In this document: in pieces, positions 46,664 through 55,980 of the stretch
Layout of the letters: each line of letters opens with the position of its first letter
Numbering within the stretch: the stretch's first letter is position 1
Assembly: GCF_017794765.1 (NCBI RefSeq)
Contig: NZ_CP051236.1
Location: 99,172-156,050 of the forward strand
DNA from: Nitratireductor sp.
GTDB taxonomy: Bacteria > Pseudomonadota > Alphaproteobacteria > Rhizobiales > Rhizobiaceae
DNA: 56,879 bases
Direction: 5' to 3'
Notes under the pieces: generated by a model
Told to the model about the DNA's origin: nothing
What the model saw: only the letters and a program-made list of their open reading frames with translations
Databases searched by the model: none
Position numbers and translations under genes: made by a program

Positions 46664-47695
46664 ATGGCGCTGGCCCGCGCACGCCGCACCGACCGCCGGG
46701 TCGATTACTGGCCGGGCTTCGTGGATGCGATGGCGACGCTTCTGCTTGCCATCATGTTCCTGCTCTCGGTTTTCGTTCTCGCGCAGTATTTTCTCAGTCA
46801 GGAAATCACGGGCAAGGATGCCGTTCTCGACCGGCTGAATGCGCAGATCAACGAATTGACGCAGCTTCTCGCTCTCGAGCAGGCCAACAGCCAGGATGCC
46901 GAAGACACCATCGCCAGCCTGCGCGCTTCGCTTGAGGATGTACGGGCCGACCGCTCGAGACTGGAACAGCTTCTGGCGAGTGGCAGCGGCCAGAGCGAGC
47001 AGGCCGAGGCCCGGATCGGCGAACTTTCCGGTGCCCTTGATGAAGAACGACAGGTCAGTCAACGCGCGCTTTCGCAGGTGGAGCTTTTGAACCAGCAGAT
47101 CTCTGCGCTGCGCAAGCAGATCGGAGCGCTGGAAGCAGCCCTTGAAGTTTCGGAAGAACGTGATCGCGAATCCCGCACCAAGATCGCCGACCTCGGCCGC
47201 CGCCTCAACGTGGCACTGGCCCAGCGCGTTCAGGAACTGAACCGCTATCGCTCCGATTTCTTTGGCCGGTTGCGCGAAATCCTCTCCGACCGTGAAAACA
47301 TCCGCATTGTCGGCGACCGTTTCGTGTTCCAGTCGGAAGTTCTATTCCCTTCTGGCGCAACGGAAATCAACCCGAACGGCCAGACGGAAATGCGTAAACT
47401 GGCAGACGCCATTCTCGAATTGCAGCAAGAGATTCCACCCGAAATAAACTGGGTGCTGCGCGTCGATGGCCACACCGACGATGTTCCGCTTTCCGGCACC
47501 GGTCGCTTCCGCGACAACTGGGAGCTCTCGACGGCCCGCGCTACCGCCGTGGTCAAATTCCTGATCGAGAACGGCGTGCCTGCCAACCGGCTCGTGGCCG
47601 CCGGCTTCGGCGAGTATCAACCGCTCGACACCGAAGACACTGCCGAAGCCCGCGCCCGCAATCGCCGCATCGAGCTGAAGCTCACTGAGCGCTAA
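46664..47695 (+). CDS. MotB-like protein with OmpA peptidoglycan-binding domain
   Basis: A 343-residue partner of the preceding channel. It has one N-terminal membrane helix with Asp21 in WPGFVDAMATLLLAIMFLL, the position of the proton-binding Asp of MotB. A long coiled coil follows (about 50-190, rich in QELN, ALEE). The C-terminal OmpA domain includes VLRVDGHTDDVPLSGTGRFRDNWELSTARA. It starts 1 base after the partner stop. The pair is probably an envelope energiser that pulls on peptidoglycan. Confidence 0.92.
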   Translation: MALARARRTDRRVDYWPGFVDAMATLLLAIMFLLSVFVLAQYFLSQEITGKDAVLDRLNAQINELTQLLALEQANSQDAEDTIASLRASLEDVRADRSRLEQLLASGSGQSEQAEARIGELSGALDEERQVSQRALSQVELLNQQISALRKQIGALEAALEVSEERDRESRTKIADLGRRLNVALAQRVQELNRYRSDFFGRLREILSDRENIRIVGDRFVFQSEVLFPSGATEINPNGQTEMRKLADAILELQQEIPPEINWVLRVDGHTDDVPLSGTGRFRDNWELSTARATAVVKFLIENGVPANRLVAAGFGEYQPLDTEDTAEARARNRRIELKLTER

Positions 47696-47749
47696 CCTTT
47701 TCTACTGCCGGGCAACCCCTGCTCTTTTTCTACGCGTATGAGGAACTCC

Positions 47750-49234
47750 ATGTCCTTCCAGAAACTCGACGATCTTGGCCACAGGCTGGAAGCGCTCGGC
47801 CACGCGCTTGCGATCCTTGGTGCCGATGAGGCTACGCATATGGCGCCGGGTGGGGGCGAGGCACGCGCCGAAGCCATGTCCACGCTTGCCGGGATGGCGC
47901 ATCGCCAGGCCACGGCACCGGAAATCGCCGACTGGATCGAAGCGGCAGAGCAGGAAGACCTGAATGCCGAACAGAAAACGGCAGTCGCGGAATTCCGCCG
48001 CCACTACATCAACCTCACCTGCCTGCCCTCCGACTTCGTCGAACGACAGACCCGCACCCGCATGCGCTGCGAACAGCTTTGGCGCGAGGCGCGTCCGAAG
48101 GGCGACTGGGCCGGCTTCCTGCCAGCACTCGAAGGCGTGATCGAAATGGCGAGGGAGGAGGCAGAGCGGCGTTCCGACGTGCTCGGCCTTGCCCCGTACG
48201 ATGCGCTGATGGAGCAGTTCGACCCGGGCAACAGAACGGCTGAAATCGCTCCGGTTTTCGAGAATTTGAAGGCGTTTCTGGTTGATTTCGTCCCAAACGC
48301 GCTGGAAATTCAAAAAAAGAAACGGGCGACGAATCCGCTGCGTCCGCTGTCGGGAAACTACCCTGTCGAGCGGCAGCGCGAGCTCGGTCTTGCGATGATG
48401 GCGGCTGTCGGTTTCGACCTGACACGCGGCAGCCTCTCTGTCTCGCACCACCCGTTCTGTGGCGGCGTCCCAACCGATGTCCGCATCACCACACGATATC
48501 GGACCGACGAGTTTCTGTCCTCGCTGATGGGCATCTTGCATGAAACCGGCCACGCGCTTTATGAGCAGAACCTGCCATCCGATTGGGCGCATTGGCCGGT
48601 CGGCAAGGCAAGGGGCATGGCCATGCACGAAAGCCAGAGCCTGTTTGTCGAAAAGCAGATCGGCAGAAACCCGGCTTTCTGGGAATGGGCGCTGCCGGTC
48701 GTGGAAAAGCATCTCGGTGAGAAATGGTCGAAAGACGAAATCCTCGCCCATGTCCATCATGTCGAGCGCGGGCTGATCCGCGTCGACGCGGACGAAGTGA
48801 CCTATCCGCTCCATGTGATCCTGCGTTTCGAGCTGGAGCAGGATCTGATTTCCGGCAAACTCGAAGCCCGCGACCTGCCGGAAGCCTGGGACGCGAAGAT
48901 GCAGGCCTATCTCGGTCTCTCCACCATCGACACGCCGCAGGATGGCCCGATGCAGGATGTGCACTGGCCCTCCGCCGCGTTCGGCTATTTCCCCTCCTAC
49001 ACGCTTGGCGCGATGATCGCCGCTCAACAATGGGCGGCGATCGAGAAGGATATCCCGGATGTGAACGAACAGTTTGCCCGCGGACAGTTCGAAGCCGTGA
49101 ATGCGTGGCGGCACGAAAAGGTCTGGTCGCAGGCATCGCGGCTTTCAACCCCGGACCTCATCGAGCAGGCGACCGGCGAACCGCTCAACGCAGCGCATTT
49201 CACAAGGCATCTGGAGAAACGCTACGGCGAATAG
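47750..49234 (+). CDS. Metallocarboxypeptidase, M32 family
   Basis: Removes C-terminal residues from peptides; a zinc or cobalt enzyme of about 494 residues. The metal motif is HETGHALYEQ (HExxH) near residue 263, and the third ligand Glu lies in AMHESQSLFVEKQIGR. Other family segments are FCGGVPTDVRITTRY and LAHVHHVERGLIRVDADE. I chose the ATG at 47750 because an AGGA site stands just before it; a start at 47738 adds four residues. Cytoplasmic, no signal peptide. Confidence 0.96.
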   Translation: MSFQKLDDLGHRLEALGHALAILGADEATHMAPGGGEARAEAMSTLAGMAHRQATAPEIADWIEAAEQEDLNAEQKTAVAEFRRHYINLTCLPSDFVERQTRTRMRCEQLWREARPKGDWAGFLPALEGVIEMAREEAERRSDVLGLAPYDALMEQFDPGNRTAEIAPVFENLKAFLVDFVPNALEIQKKKRATNPLRPLSGNYPVERQRELGLAMMAAVGFDLTRGSLSVSHHPFCGGVPTDVRITTRYRTDEFLSSLMGILHETGHALYEQNLPSDWAHWPVGKARGMAMHESQSLFVEKQIGRNPAFWEWALPVVEKHLGEKWSKDEILAHVHHVERGLIRVDADEVTYPLHVILRFELEQDLISGKLEARDLPEAWDAKMQAYLGLSTIDTPQDGPMQDVHWPSAAFGYFPSYTLGAMIAAQQWAAIEKDIPDVNEQFARGQFEAVNAWRHEKVWSQASRLSTPDLIEQATGEPLNAAHFTRHLEKRYGE

Positions 49235-49294
49235 GCCGCGCTGACCGGCCAGGAAGGCTTGTCAGAACGCCGGCGTCGGCACACTCTCCCCAGC

Positions 49295-49990
49295 ATGGAA
49301 GATACCGATTCCCGATCGACTGTGGAGACAGTGGCCGACGCTCTCACCGAAGCCGTTCGTACCGGGCGCCTCGTGCCCGGGCAAAGGCTGACGGAGAACG
49401 AATTTACCAACCGGCTCGGCGTATCACGCTCGTCGGTGCGGGAAGCGTTTCGCCGTCTGACGGCCGACGGGCTTTTGATGGCGGAGCCGCATCGCGGCGT
49501 GATGGTTCGCCAGTTATCACGCGTGGAGGTGGACAATCTTTTCCAGGTGCGCGGGGCTCTGGAAGCGCTTGCGGTCACCCTCGCCCTGCCCGCGCTTCAT
49601 CAGGCCCCATCCACCCTTGTCGCATTGCAACGTGATCTCGACGCCGCCGTGGAACAAGGCGACATGAACCGATTCTCGCAGCTCAATGGCCGGTTCCATC
49701 GGCTCTTTCGCGACACCGCGGATAACGCCCTTCTGAGCGACACACTCACCCGACTGTCGAATTCGCTCTACTGGCTCCAGTTTCGTGTTCTGGTGGATCG
49801 TAGCGATGTATTCGACACCAACCGGCAGCACAGGGAAGTGACAGAATGCGTGGTCGCCAACGATGAAGGCGGGGCGCGGGCTGCAATGCTTCGCCATGTC
49901 GAGAACGCGAGAAAGCTTATCCAATCGCTGCCGGACGACCACTTCGCGCGCCCACAACCGCGCAAAGACCGGAGCCGCATAACGGATTGA
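49295..49990 (+). CDS. GntR family regulator, FCD type
   Basis: A 231-residue regulator of the FadR/VanR type. The winged helix-turn-helix covers about 5-75 (VADALTEAVRTGRLVPGQRL, then LGVSRSSVREAFRRL). The all-helical FCD effector domain follows (about 80-215), with Asp/His positions expected for metal binding. The ATG at 49295 lacks a strong ribosome site and a TTG at 49259 is an alternative. It ends 81 bases before the nitroreductase start, and the gap holds a perfect palindrome that it probably binds. Confidence 0.92.
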   Translation: MEDTDSRSTVETVADALTEAVRTGRLVPGQRLTENEFTNRLGVSRSSVREAFRRLTADGLLMAEPHRGVMVRQLSRVEVDNLFQVRGALEALAVTLALPALHQAPSTLVALQRDLDAAVEQGDMNRFSQLNGRFHRLFRDTADNALLSDTLTRLSNSLYWLQFRVLVDRSDVFDTNRQHREVTECVVANDEGGARAAMLRHVENARKLIQSLPDDHFARPQPRKDRSRITD

Positions 49991-50028
49991 ACGACGTTGC
50001 TGCTTGACGCCGACCTTGGTTTATTCGA

Positions 50029-50052
50029 TTGTCCGACAATATTATCGGACAA
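50029..50052. promoter_or_regulatory. Perfect inverted repeat, probable GntR operator
   Basis: TTGTCCGA-N8-TCGGACAA with two 8-bp exact arms (50029-50036, 50045-50052), 19 bases before the nitroreductase start. Within it 50029-50039 is also a near-palindrome of the FadR/VanR type (TTGTC-C-GACAA). It is likely bound by the GntR protein encoded just upstream. Confidence 0.75.
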
Positions 50053-50070
50053 AATTGGAGAAGTGTCCGC

Positions 50071-50760
50071 ATGAGCACCAAGGCCACTCAGGAATACCGC
50101 CCTGTTCCACTTCCCGATTACAAAGAGTTTCCGGTGGAGGAAATGCGGGCACGTGCGCAGGCCTTCTACGACGAGATCCGCACCCGGCATACGGTGCGCG
50201 ACTTTTCCTCCCGGCCCGTCCCGCGCGACATCATCGAGACCTGCATCAGGGCTGCAGGCACGGCACCCAACGGCGCAAATCATCAGCCCTGGCATTTCGC
50301 TGTCATCGGCAACCCTGCCGTGAAAAAGCAGATCCGTGAGGCGGCCGAAGTCGAAGAGAAAGCGTTTTACGAAGGCCGTGCGGGCGAAGAATGGCTGCAG
50401 GCGCTGGGACCGCTGGGCACCGATGCGAGCAAGCCGTTTCTGGAGGAGGCACCGTGGCTGATCTGCGTGTTCGGCGAGCGCCGCAGCCGTTCTGCAGATG
50501 GCGTGAAGCGCAAGAATTACTATGTGCCCGAATCGGTGAGCATCGCCACGGGTTTTCTGATCGCAGCCCTGCACCGGGCGGGGCTTGCCACGCTGACCCA
50601 CACACCCAACCCGATGAGCTTTCTCAACGAACTGTGCGGCCGGGACCCGCACGACAAGCCGTATATTTTGATGGTCGTGGGCTATCCCAAAGAGGACGCC
50701 ACGATTCCCCAGCATGCAATGGAGAAAAAGCCTCTGGAGGAAATCGCGACGTTTATTTGA
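50071..50760 (+). CDS. Nitroreductase family protein, iodotyrosine deiodinase-like
   Basis: A 229-residue FMN flavoprotein. It resembles iodotyrosine deiodinase more than classical nitroreductases: [31 protein letters not shown] (FMN phosphate site), [25 protein letters not shown] and [13 protein letters not shown]. The substrate-lid residues Glu, Tyr and Lys of the deiodinase active site have likely equivalents in EEKAFYEGR and SKPFLEE. Bacterial members may dehalogenate halotyrosines or act on other substrates. It is probably controlled by the GntR protein. Confidence 0.88.
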   Translation: MSTKATQEYRPVPLPDYKEFPVEEMRARAQAFYDEIRTRHTVRDFSSRPVPRDIIETCIRAAGTAPNGANHQPWHFAVIGNPAVKKQIREAAEVEEKAFYEGRAGEEWLQALGPLGTDASKPFLEEAPWLICVFGERRSRSADGVKRKNYYVPESVSIATGFLIAALHRAGLATLTHTPNPMSFLNELCGRDPHDKPYILMVVGYPKEDATIPQHAMEKKPLEEIATFI

Positions 50761-50780
50761 GGCGGGAGTTCAGCCTCAAT

Positions 50781-52589
50781 TCATTCTGCCGCCTCGCCGG
50801 GGGCATCGAACTGCAGGCTTGCGAGTTTGGCATAAACACCGCCCGCCGCAACAAGCTCGGAGTGCGTGCCTTCTTCCACGATGCGTCCCTCGTCCAGCAC
50901 GAGAATGCGGTCGGCCTTTAGAACCGTCGACAGCCGGTGCGCGATGACGAGCGTGGTGCGTCCCTTCATCAGATGTTCCAGCGCCTGTTGCACCAGCGTC
51001 TCGCTCTGTGAATCCAGTGCAGAGGTGGCTTCGTCCAGAAGCAGGATCGGTGCATCGCGCAGGATGGCCCGCGCAATGGCGATGCGCTGGCGCTGACCGC
51101 CGGACAGGGTGACGCCGCGCTCACCCACCGGCGTGTCGTACCCCTCTGCCAGATCGCTGATGAAATCATGCGCAAGCGCAGCCCGCGCTGCAGCCTCGAT
51201 CTCCGCACGGGTCGCATCCGGGCGGCCGAAGGCAATGTTCTCGCCCGCACTGGCTGCAAAGATAGTGACATCCTGCGGTACGATGGCCATGCGCGCCCGC
51301 AGAGCCAGCGGATCCGCCTGCCGGGCATCGACGCTATCGACAAGTACAGTTCCCTTTTCGGGATCGTAATAGCGCAGCAGCAGAGAGAAAATGGTGGTCT
51401 TACCCGCACCGGACGGACCGACAATCGCGACCGTCTCCCCGGGTCTGACAGTGAAGCTCACCCCATGAAGGGCAGACCTGTCCGGCCGCGTGGGATAGGC
51501 GAACGAGACATTCTGGAACGCCACCTCCCCGCGTGCCGGCTGTGGAAGCACCGCCGGACTGGCCGGCGCCGTGATGACCGGTTTTTCGGCTAGAAGCTCG
51601 CTCATGCGCTCGGCAGCACCCGCGGCCTGCGAAAGCTCCCCCCAGACTTCCGAAAGGGCGCCCAAAGCGCCAGCCGCCAGAACCGAATAGAGCAGGAACT
51701 GCCCGAGCGTTCCTGGAGTCATGACGCCCGAGAGAACGTCACGCGATCCAAACCACAAGACGGCGACAACCGAGCTGAAGGTCATGAAGATGGCAAAGAA
51801 TGTGAGAAAGGATCGCGCGAAAATAGAGGAACGTGCCGCCGCAAATGCCGTTTCGATGGCATCGGAAAATTTGCTTCGTGCCGTCGCTTCGCCGGTGAAA
51901 GCCTGGAGTGTGCGCATGGCGCCGATCTGTTCACCCGCATAGGCGGTGGCGTCGGCCAGCGTGTCCTGCGCAAATCGCGACCGCCGGCGAACGGAGCGGC
52001 CAAAAGCCACCAGCGGCAACACGATGACCGGTATTGCTGCCACCACAAGGAGCGAAAGCCGGGGGCTCGTGACCACCATCATGCCAACGGCGCCCAGCCC
52101 CATGATGACATTGCGCAAAGCCTGGGAGATCGTGGCACCCACGGCAGACTTGACCTGTGTCGCATCGGCAGAAATGCGTGACACGATTTCGCCGGACTGG
52201 ACCGTGTCGAAAAAGCCGGGGGACAGGCGCGTCACATGTTCGAACACGTCGCGCCGCAGATCGCTGACGACACGCTCACCAAGCGTGATGACGAAGAAAT
52301 ACCGCCCCGCAGAGGCAACAGCCAGCACGGCTGCCACCACAATCAGCATTGAAAAATAATTCGCGATGAAGATGGAGTCTGATTCCGAGAATCCATGATC
52401 AATCATGCGGCGCACGGCAAGCGGCAGCGTCAGCGTCGCGATGGCCGCGATAACAAGGAAAAACGCGGCGCCGGCAGCCAGACCGCGATAGCGTCCGACA
52501 TAGGGCAAGAGGCGCCGGAGTGGCTTGAGAGACCGCCGCTTGGCTGCCTGTTCCCTCTCGTCCGACGCCATTCTTCCACGCGCCATCAT
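50781..52589 (-). CDS. ABC transporter, fused permease and ATPase (MsbA-like exporter)
   Basis: A 602-residue half-transporter. The six-helix permease spans about 35-330. The ATPase spans about 365-595 with Walker A GPSGAGKTTIFSLLLRYYD, Q-loop PQDVTIFAAS, signature LSGGQRQRIAIARA, Walker B ILLLDEATSALD and the H-loop HRLSTV. It would work as a homodimer, exporting lipid or drug. Convergent with the nitroreductase, divergent from rpmE. The substrate is unknown. Confidence 0.96.
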   Translation of the reverse strand: MMARGRMASDEREQAAKRRSLKPLRRLLPYVGRYRGLAAGAAFFLVIAAIATLTLPLAVRRMIDHGFSESDSIFIANYFSMLIVVAAVLAVASAGRYFFVITLGERVVSDLRRDVFEHVTRLSPGFFDTVQSGEIVSRISADATQVKSAVGATISQALRNVIMGLGAVGMMVVTSPRLSLLVVAAIPVIVLPLVAFGRSVRRRSRFAQDTLADATAYAGEQIGAMRTLQAFTGEATARSKFSDAIETAFAAARSSIFARSFLTFFAIFMTFSSVVAVLWFGSRDVLSGVMTPGTLGQFLLYSVLAAGALGALSEVWGELSQAAGAAERMSELLAEKPVITAPASPAVLPQPARGEVAFQNVSFAYPTRPDRSALHGVSFTVRPGETVAIVGPSGAGKTTIFSLLLRYYDPEKGTVLVDSVDARQADPLALRARMAIVPQDVTIFAASAGENIAFGRPDATRAEIEAAARAALAHDFISDLAEGYDTPVGERGVTLSGGQRQRIAIARAILRDAPILLLDEATSALDSQSETLVQQALEHLMKGRTTLVIAHRLSTVLKADRILVLDEGRIVEEGTHSELVAAGGVYAKLASLQFDAPGEAAE

Positions 52590-52792
52590 CTGTTCCCTTT
52601 TTCACACCATGTCCGCGAGCGGCAATTTGTACCCCGCTCAACTCTTGTCTTGTCGCCGGACCTGATGTATAGGCTCGCCAACCAATTCCGAAGCCGTAGC
52701 CTTCCTTGGCCGCGGCTTCAAGTTTTCAGGATGGGTGCAATTGCCGCAAGCGCGGTCTTGATTGTTACCCCGACCAAATTCAGGACAAGCCG

Positions 52793-53014
52793 ATGAAAGC
52801 CGAAATTCATCCCGACTATCACACGATCAAGGTCGTCATGACGGACGGCACCGAGTATGAGACCCGCTCCACCTGGGGCAAAGAGGGCGACACGCTCCAG
52901 CTCGACATCGACCCGTCCACGCACCCGGCATGGACCGGTGGCCAGCAGTCGCTGATGGACCGCGGTGGCCGTGTTTCAAAGTTCAAGCAGCGTTATCAGG
53001 GCCTGGGTATTTAA
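52793..53014 (+). CDS. rpmE: 50S ribosomal protein L31
   Basis: A 73-residue ribosomal protein ([21 protein letters not shown] start, then [21 protein letters not shown]). It lacks the zinc-binding cysteines, so it is the zinc-free form. I chose the ATG at 52793; the frame is open upstream but unlike L31. Divergent from the ABC exporter and followed by a strong terminator. Confidence 0.97.
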   Translation: MKAEIHPDYHTIKVVMTDGTEYETRSTWGKEGDTLQLDIDPSTHPAWTGGQQSLMDRGGRVSKFKQRYQGLGI

Positions 53015-53042
53015 CCCGCTCCAACGCAGCAGGCATTGCAAA

Positions 53043-53069
53043 AACCCGCCTCAAGAGGGCGGGTTTTTT
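53043..53069 (+). terminator. Intrinsic terminator of rpmE
   Basis: An 8-bp stem AACCCGCC/GGCGGGTT (53043-53050 with 53058-53065) is followed by a T-run to 53069. Confidence 0.92.
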
Positions 53070-53080
53070 GTTGTCTGTCT

Positions 53081-53365
53081 CTAAGTTGCCGGCTTGTCGA
53101 TATGTCCGAGATCGCGCTCCGGATCGATCACGTCACGCACGCGCTGCTTCAGTGTCTTGGCATCGGGAAAACCACCATCGCGCTTCCGCTCCCAGATGAG
53201 AGTGTCATCGCAGGAGACCTCGAAGACGCCTCCCGTACCGGGACGCATGGCCACTTCGCAAAGCTCTGTGGAAAAGGTGGAGAGAAGCTCCTGCGCGAGC
53301 CAGGCCGACCGCAGGAGCCATTGGCACTGGGTGCAATAGGTAATCGTCACGCGGTGCCCGGACAT
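53081..53365 (-). CDS. SelT/SelW/SelH family (Rdx-type) selenoprotein-like protein
   Basis: A 94-residue thioredoxin-like protein. It has the N-terminal CxxC motif in TYCTQCQWLLRS, the place of the selenocysteine in animal SelW, and GTGGVFEVSCDDTLIWERKR in the centre. Function is a presumed redox role. It is convergent with rpmE and lies 66 bases after yebC. Confidence 0.9.
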   Translation of the reverse strand: MSGHRVTITYCTQCQWLLRSAWLAQELLSTFSTELCEVAMRPGTGGVFEVSCDDTLIWERKRDGGFPDAKTLKQRVRDVIDPERDLGHIDKPAT

Positions 53366-53430
53366 GTCAAGCGTCCTTTGCCAATTGCACAGAAGAGGAT
53401 GCCGGGCACGAATACCCGGCAGGAGCGCTG

Positions 53431-54180
53431 TCAGGCCGCGCTGAGTTTCGCCAGCGTTTCGTCGTCGACCTCGAAATTGGCGTAGACGTTCTGGACGTCA
53501 TCGTCGTCTTCTAGCGTGGCAACAAGTTTGAGAATCGACTGGGCGCGCTCCTCGTCAACCGGTGTGCCGGTCTGCGGACGCCAGATCGCCTTGACGGATT
53601 CCGCCTCGCCGAGCGCGGCTTCCAGCGCCGTCGTGACATCGCCGATGTCTTCAAAGGCGCAGGTGATGACATGGCCGTTCTCATCCGACTGAACGTCTTC
53701 GGCACCGGCCTCGATGGCCGCTTCCATCACCGTGTCGGCGTCGCCCTTGTCGGCCGGATAGATGATCTCACCCACACGGTCGAACATGAACGAGACAGAT
53801 CCTGTCTCCCCCAGCGATCCGCCGGCCTTGGTGAAGGCGGCGCGAATGTTGGAGGCGGAACGATTGCGGTTGTCGGTCAGGGCCTCGACGATGATTGCCA
53901 CGCCGCCGGGGCCATAGCCCTCATAGCGCACCTCGTCATAATTCTCCGCATCGCCGCCCGACGCCTTCTTGATAGCGCGTTCGATATTGTCCTTGGGCAT
54001 GGACTGGGCCTTGGCGTTCTGGATGGCCAGGCGCAGACGCGGGTTCATCGCCGGGTCGGGCAGTCCCATCTTGGCTGCGACGGTGATTTCGCGCGCCAGC
54101 TTGGAAAACATCTTCGAGCGAACGGCATCCTGCCGGCCCTTGCGGTGCATGATGTTCTTGAATTGGGAATGACCGGCCAT
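53431..54180 (-). CDS. yebC: YebC/PmpR family translational or transcriptional regulator
   Basis: A 249-residue protein with the invariant N-terminus [19 protein letters not shown]. It continues with [25 protein letters not shown] and [24 protein letters not shown]. YebC proteins affect gene expression and help ribosomes at stall sites. The ATG at 54180 has a GGAG site; the open frame to 54471 is unlike the family. Confidence 0.97.
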   Translation of the reverse strand: MAGHSQFKNIMHRKGRQDAVRSKMFSKLAREITVAAKMGLPDPAMNPRLRLAIQNAKAQSMPKDNIERAIKKASGGDAENYDEVRYEGYGPGGVAIIVEALTDNRNRSASNIRAAFTKAGGSLGETGSVSFMFDRVGEIIYPADKGDADTVMEAAIEAGAEDVQSDENGHVITCAFEDIGDVTTALEAALGEAESVKAIWRPQTGTPVDEERAQSILKLVATLEDDDDVQNVYANFEVDDETLAKLSAA

Positions 54181-54329
54181 GGGGCTCCTTCTCACGGTCT
54201 TTTGAATGCAACGAAATAACGCCGCCTTATAGTGAAAATGCCGGCCAACGTCCAGAACCGCCGGCCGCCAAACGTGGCGCATTGCCGCGCTTTGCAGTAG
54301 GATGGCCCCTATTCGCACGGGAGATGCAG

Positions 54330-55136
54330 ATGAATGCCTTCCGACTGACCGCAAGCTTGCTGACATTTCTGCTCGCCCCCCTTGCAGCCGCATGGGCGCA
54401 GACCGAGAGACCGAGCACTTGTCTCGCCATGGCGCAGACACTGCCCGACGTAATCTACGCTTCACTTGCAATTCCGGCAGCGGCCGGCGCGGAGGCAGTG
54501 GACATAACCTATGCAGGCCACTCCACCTACATCATCGAGACGCCCGCCGGTGTAACCATCGCCACCGATTTTTCAGGTGCCTACGGCGCCAGTCCCTTGC
54601 CGCGGGTCGTCACCATGAACAAGGCGCACGGCACGCATTTCACCCACAATCCTGACCCGGCCATCGAGCATGTGCTGCCGGGCTGGAACCCGGAGGGTGG
54701 ACCGGCACGGCATTCACTCCTGGTTGAAGATGTCTATATCCGCAACGTCACCACCGACATCCACCGCTATGGCACGATGGAGCCGGACGCCAACTCCATT
54801 TTCATCTTCGAGGTGGCGGGGCTGTGCATCGGCCATCTGGGCCATCTGCACCACAGGCTCGACGACAGCCACTATGCGGCGATCGGCAGGCTCGACGTGC
54901 TGATGGTGCCCGTCGACGGCGGGCTGACGCTCTCGCTTGACGGCATGAGCGAAATAGCGCGCCGGCTTTCCTCTTCAGTCATCCTGCCGATGCATCGGCA
55001 CTCCACGCCTCTCAGCGCGTTCACCAGCCGGATGGGCGGTGGTTTCGAGCTGGATTTCCGCGAGGGACGGACGATCACCGTGGCGCTGGACAACCTGCCA
55101 CGGCGACCGACCATCGTCATCCTGGACGGTGTATAG
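54330..55136 (+). CDS. Secreted metallo-beta-lactamase-fold hydrolase (UlaG-like)
   Basis: A 268-residue protein with an N-terminal signal peptide ending near AWAQ. The body has the metallo-hydrolase fold: [45 protein letters not shown] and [10 protein letters not shown], where His and Asp residues can bind metal. It lacks the classic HxHxDH; the first cluster is GTHFTHN. I chose the ATG at 54330 over one at 54324. It is convergent with terC and divergent from yebC. The substrate is unknown. Confidence 0.86.
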   Translation: MNAFRLTASLLTFLLAPLAAAWAQTERPSTCLAMAQTLPDVIYASLAIPAAAGAEAVDITYAGHSTYIIETPAGVTIATDFSGAYGASPLPRVVTMNKAHGTHFTHNPDPAIEHVLPGWNPEGGPARHSLLVEDVYIRNVTTDIHRYGTMEPDANSIFIFEVAGLCIGHLGHLHHRLDDSHYAAIGRLDVLMVPVDGGLTLSLDGMSEIARRLSSSVILPMHRHSTPLSAFTSRMGGGFELDFREGRTITVALDNLPRRPTIVILDGV

Positions 55137-55142
55137 CCGTAG

Positions 55143-55910
55143 CTATTCGGCCGAACCTTCTGCCAGAGCCTTGTCACGCGCCCGCTTGCGCCGAGCCAGC
55201 ATGTTGAGCCCCTCGACCAGCGCCGAGAAGCCCATGGCGGCGTAGATGTAGCCCTTGGGCACATGAAAGCCCATGCCGTCTGCGATAAGCGTCATGCCGA
55301 TCATCAGCAGGAAAGCGAGCGCCAACATGACCACGGTCGGGTTGGCCGCGATGAAGCGCGACAGAGGCTCCGCGGCGATCAGCATCACGGTCACGGCCGA
55401 GATGACGGCAATGAACATGATGGCGATCTCATCGGTCATGCCGACGGCGGTGATGATGGAATCGATCGAGAACACCAGGTCGAGAAGCAGGATCTGAACA
55501 ATGGCCGCACCAGCCGTCATCGTGACCTTGCCCATCATGTTTTCCTTGCCATCGTCGGGATCGACCGAATGGTGAATTTCCTTCGTGGCCTTCCAGACAA
55601 GGAAGAGACCGCCGGCAATCAGGATCAGGTCGCGCCAGGAGAAACCGTGGCCGAACAGTTCGAACACCGGCTCGGTGAGCTGTACGATGATGGAGATGGT
55701 GCCAAGCAAAGCGAGCCGCAGGATCAGCGCTCCGCTGATGCCGATGCGCCGCGCCCGTGCCTGCTGCTCCTTGGGCAGCTTGTTCGTGAGGATGGAGATG
55801 AAGATCAGATTGTCGATGCCGAGAACGATCTCAAGCACCACCAGGGTCACAAGCGCGACCCAGGCTTCCGGATTGGAGACAAACTCGAAGTGACCGGCAA
55901 GCCATTCCAT
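55143..55910 (-). CDS. TerC family integral membrane protein
   Basis: A 255-residue membrane protein with about seven helices. The metal-site acidic residues of the family are seen in [20 protein letters not shown] and [24 protein letters not shown]. Members help metal export to secreted enzymes; few are linked with tellurite. I chose the ATG at 55910. No manganese riboswitch was seen in the 70 bases upstream. Confidence 0.94.
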   Translation of the reverse strand: MEWLAGHFEFVSNPEAWVALVTLVVLEIVLGIDNLIFISILTNKLPKEQQARARRIGISGALILRLALLGTISIIVQLTEPVFELFGHGFSWRDLILIAGGLFLVWKATKEIHHSVDPDDGKENMMGKVTMTAGAAIVQILLLDLVFSIDSIITAVGMTDEIAIMFIAVISAVTVMLIAAEPLSRFIAANPTVVMLALAFLLMIGMTLIADGMGFHVPKGYIYAAMGFSALVEGLNMLARRKRARDKALAEGSAE

Positions 55911-55980
55911 TGCAGCACCCCTCGCTGGCAATTGTTCAAAATATAGCGTTTCGCAGAGTTATGCGTGCACGCGCCCAGCG

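Noticed and set aside
45652..47695. Zorya-type phage defence (ZorA/ZorB)
   Set aside because: The MotA-like and OmpA-domain pair matches ZorAB in outline, but no zorC, zorD or zorE follows; the next gene is a carboxypeptidase, and the neighbours are housekeeping.
55143..55910. Tellurite resistance locus
   Set aside because: Only a TerC-family protein is present; no terB, terD or terZ. The family has a general role in metal handling.
55911..55980. Manganese (yybP-ykoY) riboswitch before terC
   Set aside because: The 70-base gap has no recognisable conserved loops of that riboswitch.
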